From the NCBI RefSeq assembly GCF_001310955.1, contig NZ_BAZX01000003.1, positions 248,001 through 312,000 of the forward strand: DNA of 64,000 bases, given 5' to 3'. The translations under genes were made by a program, and so were the position numbers. The stretch's first letter is position 1; each line of letters begins with the position of its first letter. Under the pieces are notes generated by a model. The model saw only the letters and a list, made by a program, of their open reading frames with translations, did no database searches and had not been told where the DNA came from. Shown piece after piece: positions 56,601-64,000 of the stretch. The DNA comes from Marinifilum fragile JCM 15579. GTDB lineage: Bacteria > Bacteroidota > Bacteroidia > Bacteroidales > Marinifilaceae.

Positions 56601-56736
56601 TGTGAAATTGATGGAAATGGACGTCAGAACCAAAATACAGGAGTGCATCTACAAGGCCGTAAGACCGGAAATTACTCCTGCAAGACAGTTTTCTAACTTG
56701 TTGGTTTCACCACTTGATGAAAGGATTTTCAATTAA
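53626..56736 (+). CDS. GH3 beta-N-acetylglucosaminidase (NagZ-like) fused to serine beta-lactamase-like domain
   Basis: A 1036-residue exported protein. Signal peptide to about residue 25 (SLAAQ). The GH3 domain has the NagZ signature KHFPGHGDTDTDSHVDLP with the Asp/His acid-base pair and FTDALNMQGV with the nucleophile Asp, followed by a GH3 C-terminal domain. From about residue 600 comes a class C beta-lactamase/DD-peptidase-like domain: LASLTKITATL (S-x-x-K), YKYSDLGFILMGE (Y-x-N replaced by Y-S-D) and GHTGFTGT (HTG). Such fusions are typical of Bacteroidota and suggest coordinated trimming of sugar and peptide parts of peptidoglycan. The 3' end overlaps the convergent CYTH gene by 30 bases. 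Confidence 0.93.
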   Translation: MLYIFSPKRILILLFFYLLAFSLAAQNYVQDQYLLVDQLNRSNHWADSIFSTMSEDEKISQLFMIAAYSNKSKKEMERIAAIVDQYQIGGIIFFHGEPGKQAELSNWYQSLSKVPMWLGMDAENGLGMRLKETISYPRQLMLGAVQDNELIYRLGKQIGKECKRLGVHVNFAPVMDVNNNPANPVINSRSFGEDRYNVANKSYAFANGMQSSGVIAVGKHFPGHGDTDTDSHVDLPILNHNRARLDSIELYPFKKVIAQGLGGIMISHLNVPALDPNQKVATLSRPIVSDLLKDELGFKGLVFTDALNMQGVRKYYDKGKVDVKALTAGNDVLLFTEDVEISLKEIKAAIEKGELSRDEINEKCKKILKAKYWLGLNNYKPVDTERLWSGLNTQEGFILRRQLAEQSITLLKNDRNLLPLKRLDTLKVASIAMGASIRNRYQEYLGRYTDIDFYQIEKDASKEHFEILKEKLDKYNLLIVSMHDTDQRPSKNFGITDQTVQLLSEISANKKVVFDLFGNPYALDRYRNLNDLDAILVSYQDSKEAQMASAQIVFGGLAAKGKLPVTVNDDFRVGAGVETIHNRLGYSLPEQVGLSTLKLNVIDSIAEDAIKQKATPGCQILIARSGKVVFNKSYGYHTYARKRPVRNPDIYDLASLTKITATLPVLMQMTDEGWIDVDANIGKYYSKAKESNKDSLILRKILAHEARLLSWKPFHWEAVDSASFKDNLFSRTYSRRYSLKLGKNLYIDRNYKFKKGILSKVKSETYPIEVAKNLYINKNYKDTILQGILDSDYREKNGYKYSDLGFILMGEMIQERSGEPVDSYASRHFYRQLGAGTLGYHPQRRFSLNRIVPTQKDDFFRKQWIKGYVHDPTSAMLGGVAGHAGMFGNASDLAKLAQMYLQKGEYGSEMYIGSETIEKFTSRAYPDGENRRGIGFDKPFLDPTDENGPTSNLASLSSYGHTGFTGTMIWIDPDYDLVYIFLSNRICPDETNVKLMEMDVRTKIQECIYKAVRPEITPARQFSNLLVSPLDERIFN

Positions 56737-57165
56737 AGAAACATTCAAATATTTCGGATCATTGGTCACTTCCTGATCAATCCATTCAGGAAGTTTGATT
56801 TGCTCTTCGGAAGATGCCAGTTCAACTTCAGCAACAATTAAGCCCTGGTTGTCGCCATGGAATACATCTACTTCCCAGGTGTGTTGATTCATAGGAATCA
56901 GGTATCGGGTTTTCTCTATTTTGGCATCACACAAATCAAGCAGTTCCTGAGCATCTGCCAAAGGAATCTCATACTCAAATTCGCTTCTTTTTAAGATGTC
57001 ATTTCCCGATTTTATCGTAAGAAAAGCTTTTTCGCCAGCAATTCTAATGCGTAAACTCTTCTGCGGATCGCTCCAGATGTACCCTTGAATCAACTTTTTT
57101 CCATCATTGGGAAGAGGGAGCAAATCATGATTTACCAGGAATTTTCTTTCTATTTCTATTGCCAT
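56707..57165 (-). CDS. CYTH domain protein (triphosphate-tunnel enzyme)
   Basis: A 152-residue single-domain CYTH protein. The start MAIEIERKFLV carries the ExExK motif, and the fold continues with RIRIAGEKAFLTIKSG and the acidic strand HTWEVDVFHGDNQGLIVAEVEL. Related bacterial proteins are inorganic triphosphatases or adenylate cyclase-like. It overlaps the 3' end of the GH3/beta-lactamase gene and precedes coaX on the same strand. Confidence 0.92.
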   Translation of the reverse strand: MAIEIERKFLVNHDLLPLPNDGKKLIQGYIWSDPQKSLRIRIAGEKAFLTIKSGNDILKRSEFEYEIPLADAQELLDLCDAKIEKTRYLIPMNQHTWEVDVFHGDNQGLIVAEVELASSEEQIKLPEWIDQEVTNDPKYLNVSLIENPFIKW

Positions 57166-57270
57166 GTTATACTTTTATCAGTTATCAGTGAGCAATTACC
57201 AGTAAACAATTATCAGTTGAAAAATCGCAATTTGTAGATTTGCTAACTGTTTACTGATCACTTTTCATTG
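57166..57270. repeat. Imperfect palindromic intergenic element
   Basis: CAGTAAACA (57200-57208) faces TGTTTACTG (57248-57256) on a stem loosely extended by ATCAGTT/AACTG pairs. The left part has ATCAGT...CAATTA repeated two to three times at about 14-base spacing. Confidence 0.45.
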
Positions 57271-58041
57271 TTATTGCTTATAAAATTGATTTCCGATTAT
57301 TTTTAAGCCATCAAGAGTCAAATCAGGTTCATGGTGATCAAAACAATCAATAACCGGAAGCATAACTTTCGATAGACCACCAGTTGCAATCACCCTTGTT
57401 TCACCTTCTAATTCTGATTTAATTTCCTTCAAAAGATATTCAACCAAACCTTTATACCCCATTACAATTCCTGCTTGCAGTGCATGTGTGGTATTTTTAC
57501 CAATACAGGATGGAGGAACTGCAATGTCAACATTGGGAAGCTTTGCAGTATTCTGAGATAGGGATGCCATTGCGGTTTTTAAACCAGGAGCAATGCTCAC
57601 GCCAAGTAGGTTGCCATCAGCTTTTATAGCAGTAAAAGTAAGTGCTGTACCAAAATCAACAACAATACAATTGCCTTTGTATTTGTTGTGAGCTGCAACT
57701 GCATTTGCCACCAAATCGGTTCCTATCTCATAAGGATTTTTGATTCCGATATTTAATTTCGGATATAGTTCGGGTCCAATCACCAAAGGTTCTTTTCCGA
57801 ATAGTTTTTTGATCATTTCCCGAATGGGCAGAATTAGTGAAGGAACCACACTACTCATTACAATCTTATCAACCTGTTCGAGTTTAATGTTTCGGCTGGA
57901 AAGTAATGTTCTGTATATAACCTCGTACTCATCTGCAGTTTTGTTGGCAACCGTATGAATCCTAAATTGTTCAGTCCATTGGTTGTTGTCTGACAAACCA
58001 CAAACCACATTGGAGTTTCCTATGTCAATGGCTAATAACAT
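57271..58041 (-). CDS. coaX: Type III pantothenate kinase
   Basis: CoaX phosphorylates pantothenate, the first step of CoA synthesis. The 256-residue protein begins MLLAIDIGNSNVVCGL (phosphate-1 loop) and has YEIGTDLVANAVAAHNKY, VVDFGTALTFTAI and the late VIATGGLS. The length and motifs are typical of the type III enzymes. It probably reads through toward the CYTH gene. Confidence 0.95.
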   Translation of the reverse strand: MLLAIDIGNSNVVCGLSDNNQWTEQFRIHTVANKTADEYEVIYRTLLSSRNIKLEQVDKIVMSSVVPSLILPIREMIKKLFGKEPLVIGPELYPKLNIGIKNPYEIGTDLVANAVAAHNKYKGNCIVVDFGTALTFTAIKADGNLLGVSIAPGLKTAMASLSQNTAKLPNVDIAVPPSCIGKNTTHALQAGIVMGYKGLVEYLLKEIKSELEGETRVIATGGLSKVMLPVIDCFDHHEPDLTLDGLKIIGNQFYKQ

Positions 58042-58063
58042 CTGTTTGTAAATGATTTTAATT

Positions 58064-59005
58064 CTAATTTACTCTGTTTTTTTCTTTTCCATCAATTAAA
58101 AAGGAAATGATATTTTCGCTGGCCTCTTTGCCCATTGCTATTCGTGCATCAATGCTTGCGGTACCAATATGCGGAACTACAACTACATTATCCATTTGTA
58201 ATAGTTCCGGATGAATTTTCGGTTCGTTTTCAAACACATCCAAAGCAGCACCCGCTATTGTGTTCTTTTTTAGTGCATCAACAAGCTCCTGTTCGTTCAC
58301 CACTGGTCCTCGTGCCGTATTAATGAGCAATGCAGTATCTTTCATTAGCTCCAACTCCTTCTCCTCAATTAGGTGATGTGTTTCATCGGTTAACGGGCAA
58401 TTCAAGGAAACCACATCCGACTGTTCCAGTAAATCGTTAAAACTAAGGTATTGATATGCTGAATTGTCTATTTTGTTGCGATTGTAATACACTACTCTCA
58501 TACCAAAAGCTTCTGCTTTTTTGGCAACGGATTTTCCAATCTTACCCATCCCAACAATACCAAGAGTTTTACCATGCAATCCGGTTCCCAGGTTTTTCAT
58601 GACTCCCCATTCAAAATCGGGATTGGTTTTTAGTCCATGATGACACTTTGCAATACCTCTGGAAAGTGACAAGATCAATGCCAGGCAAAGTTCTGCTGTT
58701 GGCTCGCAGACGGCTTCTGGCGTGTTACAAACCACAATTCCATTTTTACTGGCCGTTTTGATATCGATATTATTAAATCCTACTCCGTAATTGCTGATTA
58801 TTTTCAATTGCTTGCCAGCTTCAATTACCTCTTTGGGAATTTCTTTGTTGAATATCGACAAGAGTGCGACACAGCCTGGGATTCTTTCAATTAACTCTTC
58901 GGTTGAAAATAATTCTTTACCAGGATATATCAAATCAAAATCTTTTTCGAGCTCCAAAAGTCCTTGAGGAGGAATAGAATAGGCGATGAGGATTTTGTCT
59001 TTCAC
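58064..59005 (-). CDS. D-isomer-specific 2-hydroxyacid dehydrogenase
   Basis: A 313-residue NAD(P)H-dependent dehydrogenase. Rossmann motif GIVGMGKIGKSVAKKAEAFGM, catalytic Arg in NTARGPVVNEQELVDAL, Glu in LDVFENEP, and His in VVVPHIGTAS. The set is similar to glyoxylate/hydroxypyruvate reductases and D-lactate dehydrogenases; substrate not determinable. It lies upstream of coaX on the same strand. Confidence 0.93.
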   Translation of the reverse strand: MKDKILIAYSIPPQGLLELEKDFDLIYPGKELFSTEELIERIPGCVALLSIFNKEIPKEVIEAGKQLKIISNYGVGFNNIDIKTASKNGIVVCNTPEAVCEPTAELCLALILSLSRGIAKCHHGLKTNPDFEWGVMKNLGTGLHGKTLGIVGMGKIGKSVAKKAEAFGMRVVYYNRNKIDNSAYQYLSFNDLLEQSDVVSLNCPLTDETHHLIEEKELELMKDTALLINTARGPVVNEQELVDALKKNTIAGAALDVFENEPKIHPELLQMDNVVVVPHIGTASIDARIAMGKEASENIISFLIDGKEKNRVN

Positions 59006-59172
59006 AATGTAATTTTTAGTGATAATTTCAATTTTGAAATTTAAGCAATCATTATTAATAAGCTGTATTGGATGCTAAAAATTCTGGAAATTAAGTGGCA
59101 AATTTAAAAATTGATGCTTTCTTCGTAGCTTTGTGATATTATCATATCTACAAAACAAACACTACACGCCAA

Positions 59173-60330
59173 ATGATATTATTGGATAAACCTTACGTTT
59201 CCAAGTTTTTAAAGGAAACAATAGTAAAATATGATTTTCCTGCCTTAGATACTGGAAACATCACAGAACATGGAGAACTAAGTTTGATAAGCCCTGAAGA
59301 AATTATTAAAAATTTTCAGAATGATTCCAATAGCAGGTTGTATACCAATTCTGAAAATTCAATCAACTGGGTGGTGAAGAATTTGGGTTTTACAAAATTG
59401 CCGGAATACATTAATGTTTTCAAGAATAAGGTTGAGTTTCGCAAGCTGATTCAGAAAATGTATCCCAACTTTTTCTTTCGAGAAGTGGGTTTGAAAGAGT
59501 TGGATGAGATCAAACTGGAAGAATTGCCAATGCCATTTATTATTAAGCCTGCTGTTGGTTTCTTAAGTTTAGGAGTTCACAAGGTGTTGAATCAGGAAGA
59601 CTGGGTACGAGTAAAACAATTGATCAAAGATGAGTTTACCGAAGCTCAAAGCCTTTTTCCAATCGAGGTGGTAAATGCTTCTAGTTTTCTGATTGAAGAA
59701 ATTATTGAAGGGGAAGAGTTTGCTTTTGATGCCTATTTCGATGAAGTGGGAGAGGCTACCGTATTAGGGATTTCGAAGCATTTGTTTTCTTCAGATACCG
59801 ATGTAAGCGACAGGGTTTATTATACATCCAAAGAAACCATTAAGCAATACCTTGAGCCATTTACCCAATTTGTTCAGCAGCTTGGAAAAGAAGCCAATCT
59901 GAAAAACTTCCCGGTGCATGTTGAGGTACGTGTAGATAAGCAAGGAATATTGATTCCGATTGAAGTAAATCCAATGCGATTTGGAGGCTGGTGTACAACG
60001 GCAGACTTAACCTATTTTGCTAGTAAACTGAATCCATATTACTGTTTCCTTAAAAATATCAAACCAGATTGGAATCAAGTACTGGAGGAGATGGATGATG
60101 AAATTTACTCCCTGATCATTTTGGACAATTCAACAGGAATTCCTTCGAAAGAGATTGCGAAATTCGATTATGATGCCTTGTTGACCAAATTTGTTCAACC
60201 ATTGGAACTGAGAAAAGTTGATTATAAAATGTATTCTATATTTGGAATGCTATACACCAAAACTCCTAAGAATCAATTTTCGGAAATTGAGGAAATTCTA
60301 ACTTCGGATTTAAAGGAGTTTGTTCAATAA
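59173..60330 (+). CDS. ATP-grasp domain protein
   Basis: A 385-residue ATP-grasp ligase-like protein. Seen are PFIIKPAVGFLSLGVHKV (ATP-binding Lys), SSFLIEEIIEGEEFAFDAYFDE (adenine-binding region) and VHVEVRVDKQGILIPIEVNPMRFGG (metal-binding Glu/Asn). The substrate is unknown; relatives make amide or peptide-like bonds. Two bases separate it from a GNAT acetyltransferase gene, so the two products probably work on one substrate. TAGCTTTG (59126-59133) may be the -7 box. Confidence 0.85.
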   Translation: MILLDKPYVSKFLKETIVKYDFPALDTGNITEHGELSLISPEEIIKNFQNDSNSRLYTNSENSINWVVKNLGFTKLPEYINVFKNKVEFRKLIQKMYPNFFFREVGLKELDEIKLEELPMPFIIKPAVGFLSLGVHKVLNQEDWVRVKQLIKDEFTEAQSLFPIEVVNASSFLIEEIIEGEEFAFDAYFDEVGEATVLGISKHLFSSDTDVSDRVYYTSKETIKQYLEPFTQFVQQLGKEANLKNFPVHVEVRVDKQGILIPIEVNPMRFGGWCTTADLTYFASKLNPYYCFLKNIKPDWNQVLEEMDDEIYSLIILDNSTGIPSKEIAKFDYDALLTKFVQPLELRKVDYKMYSIFGMLYTKTPKNQFSEIEEILTSDLKEFVQ

Positions 60331-60332
60331 AA

Positions 60333-60860
60333 TTGATGATTGAAAAGATTCATATACATGAAGCCAAATTTGAAGATGCCAGCAAAGTTACAATGCTAAA
60401 GCTTCAGGTTTGGCTTCATACTTATGCTACCGATGGTATTGAAAGAGAATATGCCGATTACCTTGTAGCTGAAATTACTCAGAAAAAGACAGAGCATATC
60501 ATTCAAAATCCTGACAAGAAAATTTTTTTGCTAGAAAAAGAGGGAGGAACAATTGGTTGTTACCAATTGGATTTTGATACCCTATGTCCGAATCCAGAAA
60601 TTAATGCACCCGAATTATCCGTTTTGTACCTTTCACAACATTTTCAAGGAAAGGGATTGGGCAAATTTATGCTTAAACATGCCGAAGAGGAAACCTTAAA
60701 ATCGGGTTCTGATGCCATTTGGCTAACGGCTTATTACGAAAATAAACAAGCCATTACTTTCTATCAGCATCAAAATTATGAGAAGAAAGGCAAATGTTAT
60801 TTCGAAATGGGCGATAGCCAATACGAGAATTGGGTGTTCTGGAAGGAGTTGAAAAAATGA
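60333..60860 (+). CDS. GNAT family N-acetyltransferase
   Basis: A 175-residue acyl-CoA-dependent acetyltransferase. The acetyl-CoA binding loop is QHFQGKGLGKFMLKHAEE, preceded by ELSVLYLS and followed by AIWLTAYYENKQAITFYQHQNYEKKG, the typical motif B. It starts two bases after the ATP-grasp gene. Confidence 0.92.
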   Translation: MMIEKIHIHEAKFEDASKVTMLKLQVWLHTYATDGIEREYADYLVAEITQKKTEHIIQNPDKKIFLLEKEGGTIGCYQLDFDTLCPNPEINAPELSVLYLSQHFQGKGLGKFMLKHAEEETLKSGSDAIWLTAYYENKQAITFYQHQNYEKKGKCYFEMGDSQYENWVFWKELKK

Positions 60861-61005
60861 ATTTATAGTTCAGTTAGTAATTCTCTTACAGATTTTAAAA
60901 AATATCTTACCTTTAAATCGAACTAAAACCTGTTGATGTTTAAATTTAAGAAGGATCTGGTATCGTAAATAAGCTCTGATGTTCTGTCAGACTTATCCCT
61001 TAGTA

Positions 61006-61031
61006 AACTCAGACATGTCCATGTCGGAGTT
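61006..61031 (+). terminator. Terminator-like hairpin after the GNAT gene
   Basis: AACTCAGACATG pairs with CATGTCGGAGTT (one mismatch), followed by ATTTTC. A second stem CGACAAAGAAG / CTTCTTGTCG (61065-61075 and 61082-61091) lies in the leader of the next gene. Confidence 0.7.
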
Positions 61032-61119
61032 ATTTTCATGTCTATACATTATTATTTTATGATCCGACAAAGAAGTAAATTCTTCTTGTCGATGATTCAA
61101 CAATTAAATTTTAAACATT

Positions 61120-61893
61120 ATGAGTGAAGATATAAAATCAATTCACGAGTTCGATATCGCTTTACTTTGCGAATATTTTTCAAACTTGGAACGCCAAGGG
61201 CCTGGAAGTCCCGAGGTTACTTTAAAAGCCTTAAGTTTTGTTGAAAACCTAACACAAGAATCAAAAATTGCAGATATCGGTTGTGGTTCAGGCGGACAAA
61301 CTATGATATTATCTCAGCATGTAGAAGGGCAAGTAACAGGCGTAGACTTGTTTCCCAGATTTATTGATTTATTCAATAAAAATGCTGCCAGTCTCAAACT
61401 TGATGACAGAGTTAAAGGTGTGGTAGGATCAATGGATAATCTTTCTTTTCAGGATGAAGAATTGGATTTGATTTGGTCGGAAGGAGCCATATACAATATC
61501 GGATTTGAAAAAGGTCTGCAAGAGTGGAAGAGATTTTTAAAGAGAGGTGCTTATGTTGCTGTTTCTGAGGTGTCATGGTTCACAGATGAGCGCCCGGCAG
61601 AGATAGAGGAATTTTGGCAGGATGCCTATCCCGGTATAGATACCATTGCAAATAAAGTAGGACAAATGCAGAAGGCAGGTTATGTTCCTGTTGCTAGTTT
61701 TATTCTACCTGAAAATTGCTGGACGGAACATTTTTATGCGCCACAAGTAAAGCTTGATGAAAAATTTCTGAAGGAGAACCAGGGGAATAAGGCCGTTGAA
61801 GAATTTATTGCCAATCAACGTCACGAAGCTCAACTGTATTACAAATACAAGGAGTATTACGGTTATGTGTTCTATATTGGGAAGAAAATTTAA
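61120..61893 (+). CDS. Class I SAM-dependent methyltransferase
   Basis: A 257-residue methyltransferase. The SAM-binding motif I is [16 protein letters not shown], motif [12 protein letters not shown], and the acidic residue before motif IV is in [22 protein letters not shown]. The target is unknown. Its leader has the CGACAAAGAAG hairpin. Confidence 0.92.
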   Translation: MSEDIKSIHEFDIALLCEYFSNLERQGPGSPEVTLKALSFVENLTQESKIADIGCGSGGQTMILSQHVEGQVTGVDLFPRFIDLFNKNAASLKLDDRVKGVVGSMDNLSFQDEELDLIWSEGAIYNIGFEKGLQEWKRFLKRGAYVAVSEVSWFTDERPAEIEEFWQDAYPGIDTIANKVGQMQKAGYVPVASFILPENCWTEHFYAPQVKLDEKFLKENQGNKAVEEFIANQRHEAQLYYKYKEYYGYVFYIGKKI

Positions 61894-61903
61894 ATAAAGA
61901 ATG

Positions 61904-61929
61904 GGATTGTCCTGATAAAGGGGCAATCC
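61904..61929 (+). terminator. Terminator after first methyltransferase gene
   Basis: GGATTG / CAATCC with an inner CCT / AGG pairing, followed by TTCTTCTT. Confidence 0.7.
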
Positions 61930-62040
61930 TTCTTCTTGTATTGAAACCTTAACTCATCCTATATCTAAATCCTTCAATTGTATTCCAAATTAGACTTGAA
62001 TAACATATCCTTTTGCTGATATATTTATAAATTAGCAGGC

Positions 62041-62655
62041 ATGAAAGAATTTTGGGACGAAAGATATAGTCAGGATCAATTTGCTTATGGGGAAGAACCA
62101 AATGCATTTGTAAAAGAGAAGCTACCTATGTTCGAAGTGGGGAAGATCTTATTCCCTGCCGAGGGTGAAGGACGCAATTCAGTGTATGCCGCTCAACTGG
62201 GTTGGGAAGTATTTGCATTTGATTTTAGTGCTAAGGGAAAAGAAAAGGCCGATGAGTTGGCAAGCTCGAAAAATCTGAAGATTGACTACAGAGTTTGCAG
62301 TTTTTTAGAGGAAAGCTACGAAAGAGAGGAGTTCGATGTTATTTGTATGACCTTTGTACATTTCGATCCGAATATTAAAACGGAAATGCACAAACGACTG
62401 GACAGCTACTTAAAACCAGGCGGACATATTATTTTCGAAGCATTTAGCAAAGAACATCGCGAGATTAATAAGATAAATCCTGAGGCGGGAGGGCCACAAG
62501 ATGTAGATATGATGTATTCCATTGAAGAAATTGAACGCGATTTTAGCAATTACGATATCATCGAATTGAAAAAGGAATTGGTACAGCTTAATGAAGGATT
62601 CGGCCATGTGGGTGAAAGTTCCGTAATCAGATTTATAGGGAAGAAAAAAGAATAA
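62041..62655 (+). CDS. TehB/thiopurine-type SAM-dependent methyltransferase
   Basis: A 204-residue methyltransferase. The start KEFWDERYSQDQFAYGEEPNAFV is typical of the TehB-like and thiopurine methyltransferase-like group, with motif I at KILFPAEGEGRNSVYAAQLGWEV and VICMTFVHFDP. The substrate may be metalloid, thiol or small xenobiotic (family knowledge). It lies 148 bases after the first methyltransferase. Confidence 0.9.
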   Translation: MKEFWDERYSQDQFAYGEEPNAFVKEKLPMFEVGKILFPAEGEGRNSVYAAQLGWEVFAFDFSAKGKEKADELASSKNLKIDYRVCSFLEESYEREEFDVICMTFVHFDPNIKTEMHKRLDSYLKPGGHIIFEAFSKEHREINKINPEAGGPQDVDMMYSIEEIERDFSNYDIIELKKELVQLNEGFGHVGESSVIRFIGKKKE

Positions 62656-62659
62656 ACGG

Positions 62660-62678
62660 CTAGCCGAGGGTTTGCTAG
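62660..62678. terminator. Weak hairpin between methyltransferase and beta-lactamase-like genes
   Basis: CTAGC / GCTAG with a 9-base loop, followed by T7 on the plus strand; it overlaps the stop codon of the convergent gene. Confidence 0.5.
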
Positions 62679-63706
62679 TTTTTTTCTTTTCGTAAAATTT
62701 TAACGATTCGGTTGTTTATGATTTCTGACAAATTCCACAAGTACAATTTTGAATCTGTGGTGCTGTAAAATTCAATTACTACCGCATCCATCTCTTTGTG
62801 ATACTTGGCGAAACTCTGGTATCCGGGAACCCAACCCGAATGTTCATACTTGTAAATAGAGGAATAAATTTCTTGTTCCCCTTCATCAAACAACGATCCA
62901 TCGTTTAATGCCTTTAAGAAAGTACCCACATCTTCAGCTGTGGCCAACATACCATGTTCGTCCGCTTTTAAGTCAAGAGGATGTCCCACATGATAACCAC
63001 TCATCACATCGTCCAGATTTACTTCTTTTAGCGAAGCAAAGGTATTGTGCAGGTGTAAAGGTTTTAGCACTTCTTCTTTAATGAACAGGAAATTGCTATA
63101 CCCAAGTACATTGTCCATGATTTTATTTAGGAGCAGGTAGTTTGTATTGCAATATTCGTAGTCTTCACCTGGTTTAAAATTGGCTGGCATATCCAGAATC
63201 AATGCAAGACTTTCTTCATAGCTCTGCGTTGGAGCCGCCCAAAAATTCGGAGCATTTGTAAAATTAGGAATGCCACTTCTGTGTTGTATCATTAACCTAA
63301 GGCTAATTTTATCCGCATGTTCAATTCTACCTACAAGCTCTGGCAAATAATCAGCTATGGTTTTATCCAGCGACAAACGGCCATCGCTTACCAGTTTGGT
63401 AACAGCTACAGCATCATATAGCTTACTGATGCTGGCAATTTTAAATAATGCATGTGGATTTGCAGGAATCTTAACTTCTCTATCGTGCCATCCCGAAGCA
63501 AAATACTGAGGTGTTTTGCCTGCCTGATCCACATAAACAATCATGCCATCGAAGCCATGTTCTATGGCTTTATCCAATTGTCCCTGAACCGTATCTGGCA
63601 AGGGCAATATCCAAGCCCATACCAATAACCATGGAACAAAGAAGAAGGAAGTGATGGTTCCCACAAACAATACGATTCTGATGATTAGTTGTGTTTTCTT
63701 TGTCAT
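62675..63706 (-). CDS. Serine hydrolase of beta-lactamase class C/DD-peptidase type
   Basis: About 343 residues, starting at the ATG for MTKKTQLIIRIVLFVG (63706); an in-frame ATG at 63739 is less likely because it precedes the membrane segment. One N-terminal membrane anchor. The active-site triad is present: S-I-S-K (FKIASISKLYDAVAV), Y-C-N (YEYCNTNYLLL) and H-S-G (HSGWVPGY). Family members are penicillin-binding esterases, peptidases or lactamases. It is convergent with the methyltransferase gene. Confidence 0.9.
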   Translation of the reverse strand: MTKKTQLIIRIVLFVGTITSFFFVPWLLVWAWILPLPDTVQGQLDKAIEHGFDGMIVYVDQAGKTPQYFASGWHDREVKIPANPHALFKIASISKLYDAVAVTKLVSDGRLSLDKTIADYLPELVGRIEHADKISLRLMIQHRSGIPNFTNAPNFWAAPTQSYEESLALILDMPANFKPGEDYEYCNTNYLLLNKIMDNVLGYSNFLFIKEEVLKPLHLHNTFASLKEVNLDDVMSGYHVGHPLDLKADEHGMLATAEDVGTFLKALNDGSLFDEGEQEIYSSIYKYEHSGWVPGYQSFAKYHKEMDAVVIEFYSTTDSKLYLWNLSEIINNRIVKILRKEKN

Positions 63707-63857
63707 ACTTTGGTTCTTTGAAGTTGATAATTCCCTCAAATAAAATTTGCCAGTATCTTGATATGGCTTTCTCTCGATACTGAGAAAATCCTCTTGAGAG
63801 ATTCAATTTTGGAAATGGAACATGATAGAATTGTTCGTCAGCAATAGGCAACTGGAT

Positions 63858-64000
63858 TTATTTCTTTAGAATGCCTTTTTCAACACTATCTTCAAGAAGT
63901 TTTTCGGCATAATTCCATAGTTCTGTCGAACCATTTTTGATTGTTTTTTTCTTTTCGTAAACCGTTTGATATTTTACTCCAAATTCTTCCCATGTTCCAC
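63858..64000 (-). CDS. Unrecognised gene, C-terminal part (cut by window end)
   Basis: A frame enters from the right edge and ends at a stop at 63858-63860. The visible 47 codons read GTWEEFGVKYQTVYEKKKT and end in EDSVEKGILKK. It is Lys/Glu-rich and soluble, with no motif I recognise. The 5' end lies beyond the window. Confidence 0.55.
   Translation of the reverse strand, partial: GTWEEFGVKYQTVYEKKKTIKNGSTELWNYAEKLLEDSVEKGILKK

Overview
The window is a contiguous, gene-dense piece of an AT-rich Bacteroidota chromosome, most likely an anaerobic or facultative Bacteroidales/Marinilabiliales-type bacterium (inference). Supporting traits are a SusC/SusD pair, DUF4270 and DUF4468 proteins, a TPR-PD40-OmpA protein, a periplasmic two-component propeller sensor kinase, weak or absent Shine-Dalgarno sites, and promoters of the Bacteroidota type (TTTG, about 19 bases, TAnnTTTG). 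No rRNA, tRNA, CRISPR array, intact transposase or prophage was seen.

Positions 1-10,100 hold an envelope pair (DUF4270 lipoprotein and an outer-membrane barrel), then a split [FeFe]-hydrogenase maturation locus. hydG and a small TM1266-type regulator are on the plus strand; hydE and a 1265-residue propeller histidine kinase are on the minus strand, and the two units converge on one shared terminator. hydF and the hydrogenase itself lie elsewhere. Positions 10,350-18,500 carry an energy-metabolism block: ADP-forming acyl-CoA synthetase (frameshifted), an Mpv17-like membrane protein, flavodoxin, an aminotransferase and a four-subunit 2-oxoacid:ferredoxin oxidoreductase. Together these could run transamination, ferredoxin-linked oxidative decarboxylation to acyl-CoA, and ATP formation, with reduced ferredoxin disposed of as H2 by the hydrogenase that HydE/HydG mature (inference).

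Positions 18,700-29,950 hold a tandem pair of M16 peptidases, a candidate small RNA with its own promoter and terminator (about 22,352-22,492), the yicC-gmk-nadD cluster, a MATE exporter, an ABC-F ATPase, endonuclease III, a ZIP transporter and a 56-residue ferredoxin. Positions 30,000-44,350 hold an orphan SusC/SusD pair (SusD frameshifted), a YfcC-type carrier, imidazolonepropionase, an M23-like protein, sucAB (SucA has a Cys-rich tail) and a YiiX-like lipoprotein.

Positions 44,350-53,600 are the most irregular part. They contain an AddB-like nuclease, a palindromic repeat, a frameshifted TPR-PD40-OmpA gene, a 41-bp tandem repeat array with a 122-bp higher-order period, a very AT-rich DUF2971 gene, a cysteine desulfurase, a probable dispersed repeat and a possible integrase remnant. 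From 53,626 to the end come a GH3/beta-lactamase fusion, CYTH protein, CoaX, a 2-hydroxyacid dehydrogenase, an ATP-grasp/GNAT pair, two methyltransferases, a serine beta-lactamase-like protein and the 3' end of one more gene.

Three otherwise intact genes (ADP-forming synthetase, SusD, TPR-PD40-OmpA) each contain one small indel. That pattern fits either residual assembly errors or real lesions; I cannot tell which from the sequence alone. No clearly new multi-gene system is proven here. The best candidates for something undescribed are the small RNA, the 41/122-bp repeat array beside the DUF2971 gene, and the sensor kinase linked to hydE.
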